Below, piece by piece: positions 1 through 5,905 of a DNA stretch of 7,484 nucleotides. The translations under genes were made by a program, and so were the position numbers. Each line of letters starts with the position of its first letter. The first letter of the stretch is position 1. The notes below the pieces were generated by a model. That model was given only the letters and a program-made list of their open reading frames with translations. It ran no database searches and was not told the origin of the DNA. This DNA is from DASXTS01 sp036505275 (GTDB lineage: Bacteria > Actinomycetota > Actinomycetes > Mycobacteriales > Pseudonocardiaceae): NCBI GenBank assembly GCA_036505275.1, contig DASXTS010000042.1, positions 1 through 7,484 on the forward strand, written 5' to 3'.

Positions 1-293
1 CCGCGGAGTGTTTTGTGGTGTTGCGCGGGCCGACCGCCGGCCAGCCGCTGACCGAGGCCGGGATGCGCCGCATCTTCCGCACCCACCGGGCCCGCTCCGG
101 CGCCGGCCGGGTCCGCCCGCACCGGCTGCGGCATACCTACGGCACGGAGCTTGCGGCGGCGGGTATCGACCTGCTGGTGTTGCGGGACCTGATGGGTCAC
201 GCCAGCCCGGAGACCACGGGCCGTTACGTGCACCTGTCCGCGGAGACGCTGGCCGCGGAGTACACCGCAGCGCGGCAGGCATCGCCATGGTGA
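1..293 (+). CDS. Tyrosine recombinase/integrase, C-terminal part (5' end outside window)
   Basis: This is the last ~96 codons of a tyrosine site-specific recombinase that enters the window already open in frame 3; no start is visible inside. The catalytic C-terminal block is plain. HRLRHTYGTELAAAG (about 120-164) carries box II His and Arg, LMGHASPETTGRYVHLS carries the second His (codon 198-200), and the nucleophilic Tyr is at 225-227. From family knowledge these residues cleave DNA and form the 3'-phosphotyrosine link. The stop TGA at 291-293 overlaps the start of the next recombinase (ATG 287), suggesting translational coupling. The order, short recombinase then long recombinase, matches tnpA-tnpB of Tn554-like elements, but the assignment to TnpA is inference because the N-terminal two thirds is not seen. 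This fragment looks intact to its stop. A GTG at 15 is only an internal codon. Confidence 0.88.
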   Translation, partial: AECFVVLRGPTAGQPLTEAGMRRIFRTHRARSGAGRVRPHRLRHTYGTELAAAGIDLLVLRDLMGHASPETTGRYVHLSAETLAAEYTAARQASPW

Positions 294-2260
294 GCGTCGC
301 GGCCGCCGCGCTCGCCACTCCGCCGCTGCGATCGAGGGCGGAGTTGCTGGCCGCTTATGACGCGCACGTCGACGCGATGCCGGTCGCGGCCGGGGTGCGG
401 TTCGAGCGTCGCCGCGCCGCCCGCCGGTTCCTGCAGCGGCACCCCGATCCGCACGCGTGGATGCGCCGCTCGACGCCGGCCCGGCTGGCGGACCTGCACC
501 GGCTTAGGGCGTGGCCGTTCGTGTCGTGGTGTTTCGTGCAGCGTCATCTCGTGCCGGATCTGGAGTTGCTGCTGGCCAAGCCGGCCGGGGTCGGGCTACC
601 GGTGGAATGGGCCGCGAACGACCCGGACAGCGCCGCCGCGGTCACCGAGGCTGCCGCGGTGCTGGGGTGGAGCGCGAACTGGCTGCGGCAGGTCCGCCTG
701 CTGGCCGCCTCCACGATCTGCCTGCACACCGGCAAGCGGGTCCGGGAGCTCGTCGAGGCCGACTTCGCCGCCGTCCTTGGGCAGCTTGATGATCTGGCCG
801 CGGTGTCGCCGTCGGCGCGGCATCACGCCCGCACCCGCCTGTTCGGGCTGCAGCAGGCCTGCTACCAGCTCGGCGCACTGTCCGCCCCGCCGCGCCAAGG
901 CGGTCCGGTCGCGGCCACGCCGGTCCGGCACGCCGCGGGCGTGGCTCAGCCGGAGATCCGCGCCGAGGTGCTCCGCTACGTCACCACGATCACCACCACG
1001 CTGCGACCGAACACCGTGATCGCGCGGACCAAGGCGTTGCGGGTGTTCTTCGACTACCTCGCCGAACACCATCCCGGGGTGACCCGGCTGGATCAGCTCG
1101 AGCGGACCCGCCACATCGAGCCCTACCTGGCCTGGGCCCGGGGCAGGCCGTGGCGGGGCAAGAACCGCGAGGCCAAGACCATCGGGCTGACGGTCTTCCA
1201 TCAGGACGTGGTCGACCTGCGGTGCTTCTTCGAAGACATCGCCGGGTGGGGCTGGGCCTCGGCGCCGTCACGGCGGCTGCTGTTCTCCGGCGACATCCCG
1301 CGCATGCCCGACGCGCTGCCCCGGGCGTTGACCCCGGACGTCGACCGGGCGTTGATGGCCGCCGTCGCCGACCTGGACGACACGCTCGTGCGGACCGGGC
1401 TGCGGCTGCTGCGCGCGACCGGGATGCGGGTCGGCGAGCTGCTCGACCTGGAACTGGACTGCCTACTCGATTTCGACCGGCACGGCACGTGGCTGCGGGT
1501 CCCGCCGGGCAAGCTCAACTCCGAGCGGGTCGTGCCGCTGGAACCCGACACTGTCGCGGTCATCGACGCCTGGACCGGCCGGCGCGGTCGGCAGCGGGCG
1601 CTGCCGCACCCACGCCACGGCCGGCCGACGGAGTTCCTGTTCCTCGAACACGGCCGCCGACCGACATCGTTCCGGCTGCGCAAGGGCCTCGTCGATGCCG
1701 TCCAGGCCGCCGATCTGCGTGGCCGCGACGGCCAGCTGCTGCACATCACCCCGACCAGCTGCGGCACACCTTCGGCACCAGCCTGATCAACGGCGGGATC
1801 GGGCTGCCCGCCCTGATGGCGCTCATGGGCCACGTGACACCGGACATGACGCTGCGCTACGCCAAGCTCGCCTCACCGACCATCCGCAGCGCCTACCAGG
1901 CCGCGATGGACAAGGTCCGCGCCGGGCAGCTGCTCCCGCTCGTCGCTGTCGGCGCCGCACCGCCAGTGCCGGACCGGGTGCAGTGGCTGCACGCCGAGAT
2001 GCTCAAGACCAGGCTCGCGCACGGCTTCTGCGCCCGCCCCAAAGCCGCTGGCCCGTGCCCCTACGCCAACATCTGCGAGCAGTGCGACTTCTTCGTCCCA
2101 GACCCGCAGGCAGCCGCCGCGATCACCGCACAACTCCACGACGTGCGTCTCCTACGCGAGGACGCACAAACGCGGCTGGAACGACGAAGCCGCCCGCCAC
2201 CACCGCGTCCAAACCAGCCTCGAACAGCACCTCGACCGACTAGGCCACCAGCATGGTTGA
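287..2260 (+). pseudogene. TnpB-like long tyrosine recombinase, broken by two frame changes
   Basis: Read across its frame breaks this gives about 658 residues, close to Tn554 TnpB as I recall it (about 630). It starts at ATG 287 (or GTG 290), overlapping the previous stop. Order of parts: a long N-terminal helical region (residues ~1-225), a SAM-like core-binding domain (~225-345, with NTVIARTKALRVFFDYLAEH), then the catalytic domain with box I Arg in RATGMRVGELLDLE (codon 1427-1429). Frame 2 ends falsely at 1786. The box II block QLRHTFGTSLINGG, the LMGH His (1831-1833) and LRYAKL Tyr (1858-1860) lie in frame 1, so about one base is missing near 1753. A Cys-rich tail (CARPKAAGPCPYANICEQC) follows, as in TnpB-type proteins. 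Frame 1 then becomes Pro/Arg-rich, while frame 2 from about 2171 gives a natural tail, RGWNDEAARHHRVQTSLEQ, ending at TGA 2258-2260. A second frame change therefore lies at about 2150-2175. Without frame 1 the protein lacks Arg-II, His and Tyr and would be inactive. Base-call error or programmed -1 slippage at 1753 are alternatives. Confidence 0.82.
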
Positions 2261-3085
2261 CCCCAGGCCCGAGGGCCGGTTAATGCGCATGAAGTGCACC
2301 CGGCAGCGCTGCCAGCTCGCGCCGAGCAGCACCTTCTCGATGGCGTTGGTCAGGCCGCGGTGCTGATCGGAGATCACCAGCTGCACCCCGTGCAGGCCGC
2401 GCTCGCGCAGGCCGCGCAGGAACTCGGCCCAGAACGCTTCGGTTTCACTGTCGCCGACGGCGCAGCCGAGCACCTCCCGGCGCCCGTCGGCGGAGACCCC
2501 GGTGGCGATCACCACCGCCTGCGACGCGACCCGGCCGCCGCGGCTGGTGCCGCCCGGCCCGGGCAGGCGGACCTTGCAGTAGGTGGCATCCAGGAACACG
2601 TACCGGAACCCCATGTGGTCCAGGGTGCGCCCGGTGAACGCGGCAACATCGGCGTCCAGCTCGGCGCAGATCCGGCTGACCTCGCTCTTGCGGATCCCCG
2701 ACTCCACCCCGAGCGCGGCGACCAGGTCATCGACCGTGCGGGTCGACACCCCGTGCACGTAGGCCTCCATCACCACCGCGTGCAACGCCTGATCGATGCG
2801 CCGCCGCGGCGTCAGCAGGCTAGGGAAGAACGTGCCGGTGCGGGTCTTCGGGATCTTCACCGTCAGGTCCCCGACAGTGCTCGAGACCACCTTGTCCCGA
2901 CTCCCATTGCGCTGCGTCGTGCGGGTGGCACTGCGCTCGTGGCGGGCGGCGCCGACGTACGCCGTCGCCTCCGCGTCGATCAACGCCTGCAGGATCGTGT
3001 GCAGCAGCCGACGCATCAACTCGCCGCCATCGGCGCTGCGCATCGCCTCACTCAGCTCCAGCAGGGCAGACTGATCCAGGGCCAT
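2240..3085 (-). pseudogene. IS256-family transposase, C-terminally truncated
   Basis: This is a DDE transposase of the IS256 (Mutator-like) family. The start ATG at 3085-3083 has GAGG 8 bases upstream; an upstream in-frame start at 3136 is possible but has less support. The protein reads 281 residues, against about 400 or more for the family. The N-terminal Mutator-type region runs to ~155, with TQRNGSRDKVVSSTVGDLTV. The first catalytic Asp is D166 in YVFLDATYCKVR and the second is D240 in VISDQHRGLTNAIE, followed by SWQRCRVHFMR (~258-267). Homology stops right there. The last ~14 residues (INRPSGLGSTMLVA) come from reading antisense through the 3' end of the upstream recombinase gene. The third catalytic residue, a Glu in the C-terminal part, is therefore absent and the enzyme should be dead. 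The frame is otherwise uninterrupted, so the truncation may be recent. Confidence 0.9.
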
Positions 3086-3228
3086 CGCGTGTACCTCGTC
3101 TCCGTGAGTTCCTTGGTCGGTCTCACGAAGCCTCACGCGGTGGCCCCTCCACCCCCGGCATCGACACGCCCACCAGGCCGGACCAGAGGAACCCGATCTA
3201 CACCACGCCCTGGGACTCTGCCCTAGCC
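2284..3228 (-). mobile_element. IS256-family insertion sequence remnant, one end present
   Basis: The element holds the truncated transposase and about 140 bases of its upstream end. On the minus strand the likely outer end reads GGCTAGGGCAGAGTCCCAGG from about 3228, followed by GGCGTGGTGTAGATC. A GTGGTGTA block near the terminus is something I recall from other IS256-family ends. The opposite end, with its matching terminal inverted repeat, is missing because the element stops at about 2284-2290. Neither an inverted-repeat pair nor a target duplication can therefore be shown. The boundary at 3228 is an estimate; the boundary near 2287 is supported by the sudden end of transposase homology after HFMR. 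Confidence 0.6.
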
Positions 3229-3280
3229 GCTGACGGGCAGGTCTTCGCGCGACGTCGGCGGCTCGTCAGCCGTCCCCTCC

Positions 3281-3340
3281 CAGCTGCTCGTACTGGACGG
3301 CCACGGGTGCAGGGTGAGCAGCTGTCCATGGCGGGCCGTC
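3281..3340. repeat. Two interleaved perfect inverted repeats
   Basis: CAGCTGCTC (3281-3289) is the exact reverse complement of GAGCAGCTG (3316-3324). GACGGCC (3296-3302) is the exact reverse complement of GGCCGTC (3334-3340). The pairs are interleaved, A-B-A'-B', so as RNA they could form an H-type pseudoknot; as DNA they could be overlapping binding sites. No promoter, T-run or gene start adjoins them. The match is seen directly; any function is inference, and short complementary arms are common in GC-rich DNA. Confidence 0.4.
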
Positions 3341-3422
3341 GTTGACAGTTTGCGGTGGCAGCGCCGAGTCGGACACGCGTCATCGTGAGAGTCGAGCAAC
3401 GACCAGTACGGGCTTCGAGGCA

Positions 3423-3446
3423 GTCGTCGTCCCGATTGTCGACGAC
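3423..3446. repeat. 7-bp inverted repeat (hairpin)
   Basis: GTCGTCG (3423-3429) pairs perfectly with CGACGAC (3440-3446) around a 10-base loop; the right arm overlaps a GTCGAC palindrome (3438-3443). There is no T-run after it on either strand, so it is not a typical intrinsic terminator. It lies just before the proposed structured leader and could be its first helix or unrelated. Confidence 0.35.
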
Positions 3447-3516
3447 GCCTGAAAACTAGCCGGGCTGCGCCCGATGCCCGAAGGCATGTCGCGGCTGGTC
3501 GGCTTGGGTGGATGGG

Positions 3517-3620
3517 GGCTCCGGTCGGCGGGATCTAGACCGTGACCGGGTGTGCCGGTCCGGTGTATGAACCGCTAGCAGCGGTTGGTAGGCCTACTGG
3601 CCGCCCGTCCGACCGGAGCC
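3517..3620 (+). promoter_or_regulatory. 12-bp inverted repeat that can mask the ribosome binding site
   Basis: The left arm GGCTCCGGTCGG (3517-3528) and right arm CCGACCGGAGCC (3609-3620) are perfect reverse complements. The right arm contains GGAG (3615-3618), the only good Shine-Dalgarno for the ATG at 3625 (6-base spacing). The left arm contains the pairing CTCC. When the helix forms, the binding site is buried; opening it would allow translation. This is the classic geometry of a translational switch. The pairing is seen; the switching is inferred. Confidence 0.5.
3588..3597. repeat. 10-bp perfect palindrome
   Basis: GTAGGCCTAC is a perfect palindrome lying between the AACCGC hairpin and the right arm of the 12-bp repeat, 28 bases before the ATG at 3625. 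It could be a dimeric regulator site on DNA or a kissing or dimerisation element on RNA. No second copy was noticed in the window. Confidence 0.4.
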
Positions 3621-3624
3621 GGCT

Positions 3625-4242
3625 ATGACCCTAGCGCGCAGTGTCGCCGATGTCCTTGATCAGCATGTGGTGTTCGAGGCGGAGTCGATCGACCGGATGT
3701 ATCTGAACGTGTGGCAGCCGCGGCTGGCCTATGGCGGTGGGGTGTCGGGGTTCTTCATCGGCCACCGCGGCCATCACTACGCCTCGACCGCGTTGATGGA
3801 CCCGATGACCAAGGCGTTCGTCGCCGACATTCATGGCTTTGTCGCCGCCCGCGGCCTGGAGCTGGTGCACTTCGCGAAGGGCCAGCGCAAGGACGACCTG
3901 GCCCAGCAGTTCCTGGCCAAGTTCGCTGAACCGGAGGGGGTGCTGTTCGTCGGCCGGGCTCAGGAGAAGGCCGGGGTGTGGCACACCCAGCGCCGCTACA
4001 ACCCGGTGACCGGGGGCAGCTACGCCTGGCTGGTGCGCTCGTCGGCGTTCATCAACTTCTTCTACTTCTACTGCGTGGACGCCGACTTCGGCCCTTATGC
4101 CGAGCGCCCGGCTATGCCGCGTCTGGTTGGGCGTGCCGGTGCCGAACTCGGGGTGCGTGGGTCGGCGCGGCATAGCCGGGTTGGTTGGCTGCAAGATCAG
4201 AGGGTGTCGAGGAAGGCCAGAAGCGTGTCGGGTGGGGTGTAG
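3625..4242 (+). pseudogene. N-terminal fragment of a conserved protein of unknown function
   Basis: ATG 3625 has GGAG 6 bases upstream and gives MTLARSVADVLDQHVVFEAE. The 205-residue product has two parts. Residues 1-157 look like a real, well-conserved domain: RMYLNVWQPRL (24-34), GVSGFFIGHRGHHYASTALM (39-58), HFAKGQRKDDLAQQFL (82-97), LFVGRAQEKAGVWHTQRRYN (107-126), then NFFYFYCVDADFGP (144-157). From memory this is a sporadic but widespread bacterial family of roughly 400 or more residues with no assigned function, whose members continue after the FGP motif with a FFLKFCxYFP-like stretch. Here that continuation is missing. Residues 158-205 (from about 4096) are low-complexity and overlap a 15-bp inverted repeat and the antisense of a recombinase cluster, so the gene is cut at about 4095. 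No signal peptide or membrane helix is seen. The structured leader immediately upstream is the best clue to its biology. The family recall could not be checked by search. Confidence 0.7.
4107..4180. repeat. Perfect 15-bp inverted repeat with 44-base spacer
   Basis: CCCGGCTATGCCGCG (4107-4121) and CGCGGCATAGCCGGG (4166-4180) are exact reverse complements. It begins about 12 bases after the point where the 3625 gene loses family similarity and ends 16 bases past the stop of the minus-strand ORF at 4197. It could be the end structure or attachment region of the recombinase-bearing element, or a long-loop terminator for the minus-strand genes. No T-run follows on either strand, so an intrinsic terminator is unlikely. 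The spacer is far longer than the 6-8 bases usual in a tyrosine-recombinase core site. Confidence 0.6.
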
Positions 4243-4301
4243 CGGCCGGGTTGGCTGTCGGGTGGTGTGGTTCGTGCCAGGGCTTGTTCCTTCATGGCCA
4301 T
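4197..4301 (-). CDS. Short ORF downstream of zinc-ribbon recombinase (34 aa)
   Basis: ATG 4301-4299 gives MAMKEQALARTTPPDSQPGR followed by YTPPDTLLAFLDTL and TGA at 4199-4197. The closing RY-x-PPD-x-LLAFL pattern looks like a natural C terminus that I associate with actinobacterial recombinase clusters, but I cannot name the family firmly. The frame is open back to the TGA of the recombinase upstream (4355-4353) and is the same frame, so GKAFGQLRYPTLPEHAD precedes the ATG without a stop. It may be a small separate gene, the surviving C-terminal piece of another protein, or a C-terminal extension split off by a new stop. No convincing Shine-Dalgarno was found before the ATG. Confidence 0.4.
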   Translation of the reverse strand: MAMKEQALARTTPPDSQPGRYTPPDTLLAFLDTL

Positions 4302-4352
4302 GTCGGCGTGCTCTGGCAACGTCGGATATCGCAACTGTCCGAATGCCTTCCC

Positions 4353-5867
4353 TCAGCGGGTTGTTCGGCGGCTGACTTCGGCCGCGTAGTTTGCCCAGTC
4401 GCCGGCCGATGCGCGTTGCCAGGCGACTGCGACGGCGATGTGGATGCCGAGCAGGCGGGCGAGCAGGGCGGCGGGCAGGTCGGTGGCGAGCTGGAATAGT
4501 GCGGTTTTGCGGGACTGTCCGGGGCGGACGCCGAGCTGGCGCAGCCGTTCGTTGAGCCGGTAGGAGCTGAGGGGGCGTCCGGGTTGGCCGCCGGGGAACA
4601 GCCAGGGCGAGCGGCCCTGGTCTCCGATGGTTGCGTGGCCGTGGCGGGTCGCGGCGATCTGGCGGGCGAGGCTGGCGAGCGGTTCGGGGAGCACGACCGG
4701 TTCGCTGCCCAGCCGGAGGCGTACCTGGTGGCCGTCGGCGTGGACGTGGTCGAGGGTGAGGCGGCTGATCGTGGCTGGCCGTTGGGCGTAGAGCAGCACG
4801 AGCAGGCCGGCGAGGCGGTCCTCGGGTTTGACGGTGTCGTCGTGCAGCAGCCAGCGGGCCTGTTCCCAGCGGGTCTCGGTGTCGATGATGCCGGTCGGCC
4901 CGCCCCACTTGGCCGCCGCGAAGTCCAGGCGGGTCAGCTTCTGCCTGCGGGCCCAGCGGACAAAGTTGCCGGCGTCGACCCGGTGTGTGGCGTCCGCGCT
5001 GGACAGCCAGGCGTCCAGGTCGCCGTGGTCGGCGGCGGCGAGGGTGCGGCCCTGGGTGGTAAGCCAGTCGAGCAGCGCGATGGCGGCCTTGATGTTGCGG
5101 CGCGCGGCGACGGTTTGGTCGTGGGTGGTGTCGGCCCCGGCGAGTCGGCCGCGCAGCCGGCGGAGCACGTGCCAGACGGCGTAGCGGTGCAACATCTTCC
5201 GCTGGTCATGGTCCGGTCGTTCGGCGATGGTTCGGGTGATCCAGCGTTGCAGCCGGGCCATGTGCTCGTCGCGGTGCGGCAGGGTGCCGACGGCGACCAA
5301 CACGCTGCGCAGGTGCTCAACGGGTTTGCCGGCGGGCAGCTCGTCGAGGGCCTGCTGGGTGAGCTGCTGGCCGGCCAGCCGGCGCAGGATCGCCGGTGCG
5401 GCGCTCTTGCTCAGCCAGCGGTCCACCGTGCTGGGCCGCTCGGTGCTGGTAAGGGCGTGGTAGAGGGCCTGCAGATCCGCGGGGATCTCGCCGGCGTCGT
5501 TGCCGAGCATGTCCCGCAGCCGTTGATCAAGGCAGCAGCGGGCGCAGGGGCCGGAGCGGTGGACCTGGCCGGTGTGTCCGCAGGTCGGGCAGGGGTGCCA
5601 GAACGCCGGGTCGGGCCGGATGCAGGGCCCGCAGAGCGGCTCGGTGTGGGTGCCACCGTAGATCGGGCCGACCTGGCCGCAGCGGGAGCAGCGGGCCCAG
5701 CGTTGCTGGCAGGCGTAGCACCAGGGCTGGTTGGTGGTCTTGGAGACCACGCAGGGCGCGTGGCGGCCGCAGATCGCGCAGGTCATCGTCTTGGACGGCC
5801 GGCAGGAGGGGCAGATCGGGCCGTCCGGGGTGCGCGTGGCGACCGGCCGTCGGCGACCGCAGGCCAC
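4353..5867 (-). CDS. Zinc-ribbon tyrosine recombinase-like protein, N-terminally truncated
   Basis: From GTG 5867 this reads 504 residues. The N-terminal ~112 residues hold a chain of zinc-ribbon CxxC pairs: C19/C22, C30/C33, C50/C53, C60/C63, C79/C82, C93/C96 and C108/C111. A core-binding helical domain spans ~130-325, and a C-terminal region matches the tyrosine recombinase fold: YAQRPATISRLTLDHV (box I Arg R363), WLFPGGQPGRPLSSYRLNERL, then SRKTALFQLATDLPAALLARL (box II Arg R453). The usual LGH reads LGI (473-475) with H476 next, and the position of the nucleophilic Tyr is occupied by about W483; the nearest Tyr is Y494. Cleavage activity is doubtful, and a DNA-binding partner role is possible. 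The frame is open upstream to a TAG near 5920 and encodes CFITDPANQEPC before the GTG, so GTG 5867 splits a CxxC pair. The true start was probably further upstream and is lost. AGGA (5878-5875) lies 7 bases before GTG and might rescue translation. Confidence 0.75.
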   Translation of the reverse strand: MACGRRRPVATRTPDGPICPSCRPSKTMTCAICGRHAPCVVSKTTNQPWCYACQQRWARCSRCGQVGPIYGGTHTEPLCGPCIRPDPAFWHPCPTCGHTGQVHRSGPCARCCLDQRLRDMLGNDAGEIPADLQALYHALTSTERPSTVDRWLSKSAAPAILRRLAGQQLTQQALDELPAGKPVEHLRSVLVAVGTLPHRDEHMARLQRWITRTIAERPDHDQRKMLHRYAVWHVLRRLRGRLAGADTTHDQTVAARRNIKAAIALLDWLTTQGRTLAAADHGDLDAWLSSADATHRVDAGNFVRWARRQKLTRLDFAAAKWGGPTGIIDTETRWEQARWLLHDDTVKPEDRLAGLLVLLYAQRPATISRLTLDHVHADGHQVRLRLGSEPVVLPEPLASLARQIAATRHGHATIGDQGRSPWLFPGGQPGRPLSSYRLNERLRQLGVRPGQSRKTALFQLATDLPAALLARLLGIHIAVAVAWQRASAGDWANYAAEVSRRTTR

Positions 5868-5905
5868 GCACGGTTCCTGGTTGGCCGGGTCGGTGATGAA
5901 GCAGG

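Larger units (their letters stand above)
3229..3624. other. Gene-free interval rich in inverted repeats
   Basis: About 400 bases separate the IS256 end from the ATG at 3625. I see no convincing coding frame: the only short ORF here (minus, 3198-3383) is Arg-rich and resembles nothing I know. What it does hold is a series of inverted repeats: an interleaved pair at 3281-3340, a 7-bp hairpin at 3423-3446, a 5-bp CGAA-loop hairpin at 3474-3487, and the compact set at 3517-3620 listed separately. A TTGACA at 3342-3347 has no recognisable -10 partner. The left part may be scar sequence from earlier insertions; the right part is probably the leader of the downstream gene. Confidence 0.6.
3458..3624 (+). 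ncRNA. Candidate structured 5' leader RNA of the 3625 gene
   Basis: Nested and side-by-side helices fill this stretch. AGCCG (3458-3462) pairs with CGGCT (3492-3496) around an ATGCC/GGCAT hairpin with a CGAA loop (3474-3487). A perfect 12-bp outer helix joins 3517-3528 to 3609-3620. Inside it are a GACCGG/CCGGTC hairpin (3544-3549/3555-3560), an AACCGC/GCGGTT hairpin (3570-3575/3581-3586) and the palindrome GTAGGCCTAC (3588-3597). The result is a multibranched fold ending 4 bases before the ATG. I do not recognise a named riboswitch or ribozyme. It may be a cis-regulatory leader or a non-coding RNA that works with the downstream protein; both are inference. Confidence is limited because GC-rich DNA forms helices easily and covariation could not be tested. 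Confidence 0.42.

Noticed and set aside
1150..1750. First half of a 377-residue plus-strand frame
   Set aside because: Only its part after about 1753 carries recombinase motifs; before that it is out of frame with the box I region and is low-complexity.
2262..2283. GGCCC/GGGCC near-palindrome at the recombinase-IS junction as a terminator or inverted terminal repeat
   Set aside because: The loop would be two bases, no T-run follows, and no partner copy was found elsewhere in the window.
2294..3226. A 310-residue open frame on the plus strand
   Set aside because: It lies antisense to the IS256 transposase, whose motifs (LDATYCKVR, SWQRCRVHFMR) make the minus strand the coding one.
3342..3370. 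TTGACA as a promoter -35 box
   Set aside because: No -10-like sequence occurs 16-19 bases downstream; the hexamer alone is not enough in this base composition.
4107..4180. 15-bp inverted repeat as an intrinsic terminator
   Set aside because: The loop is 44 bases and no T-run follows on either strand, so it is kept as an element-end or structural repeat instead.
3631..4908. A 425-residue open frame on the minus strand
   Set aside because: It is Arg/Pro-rich, crosses the antisense of the unknown gene and another frame of the zinc-ribbon recombinase, and has no recognisable domain. It is a high-GC shadow frame.
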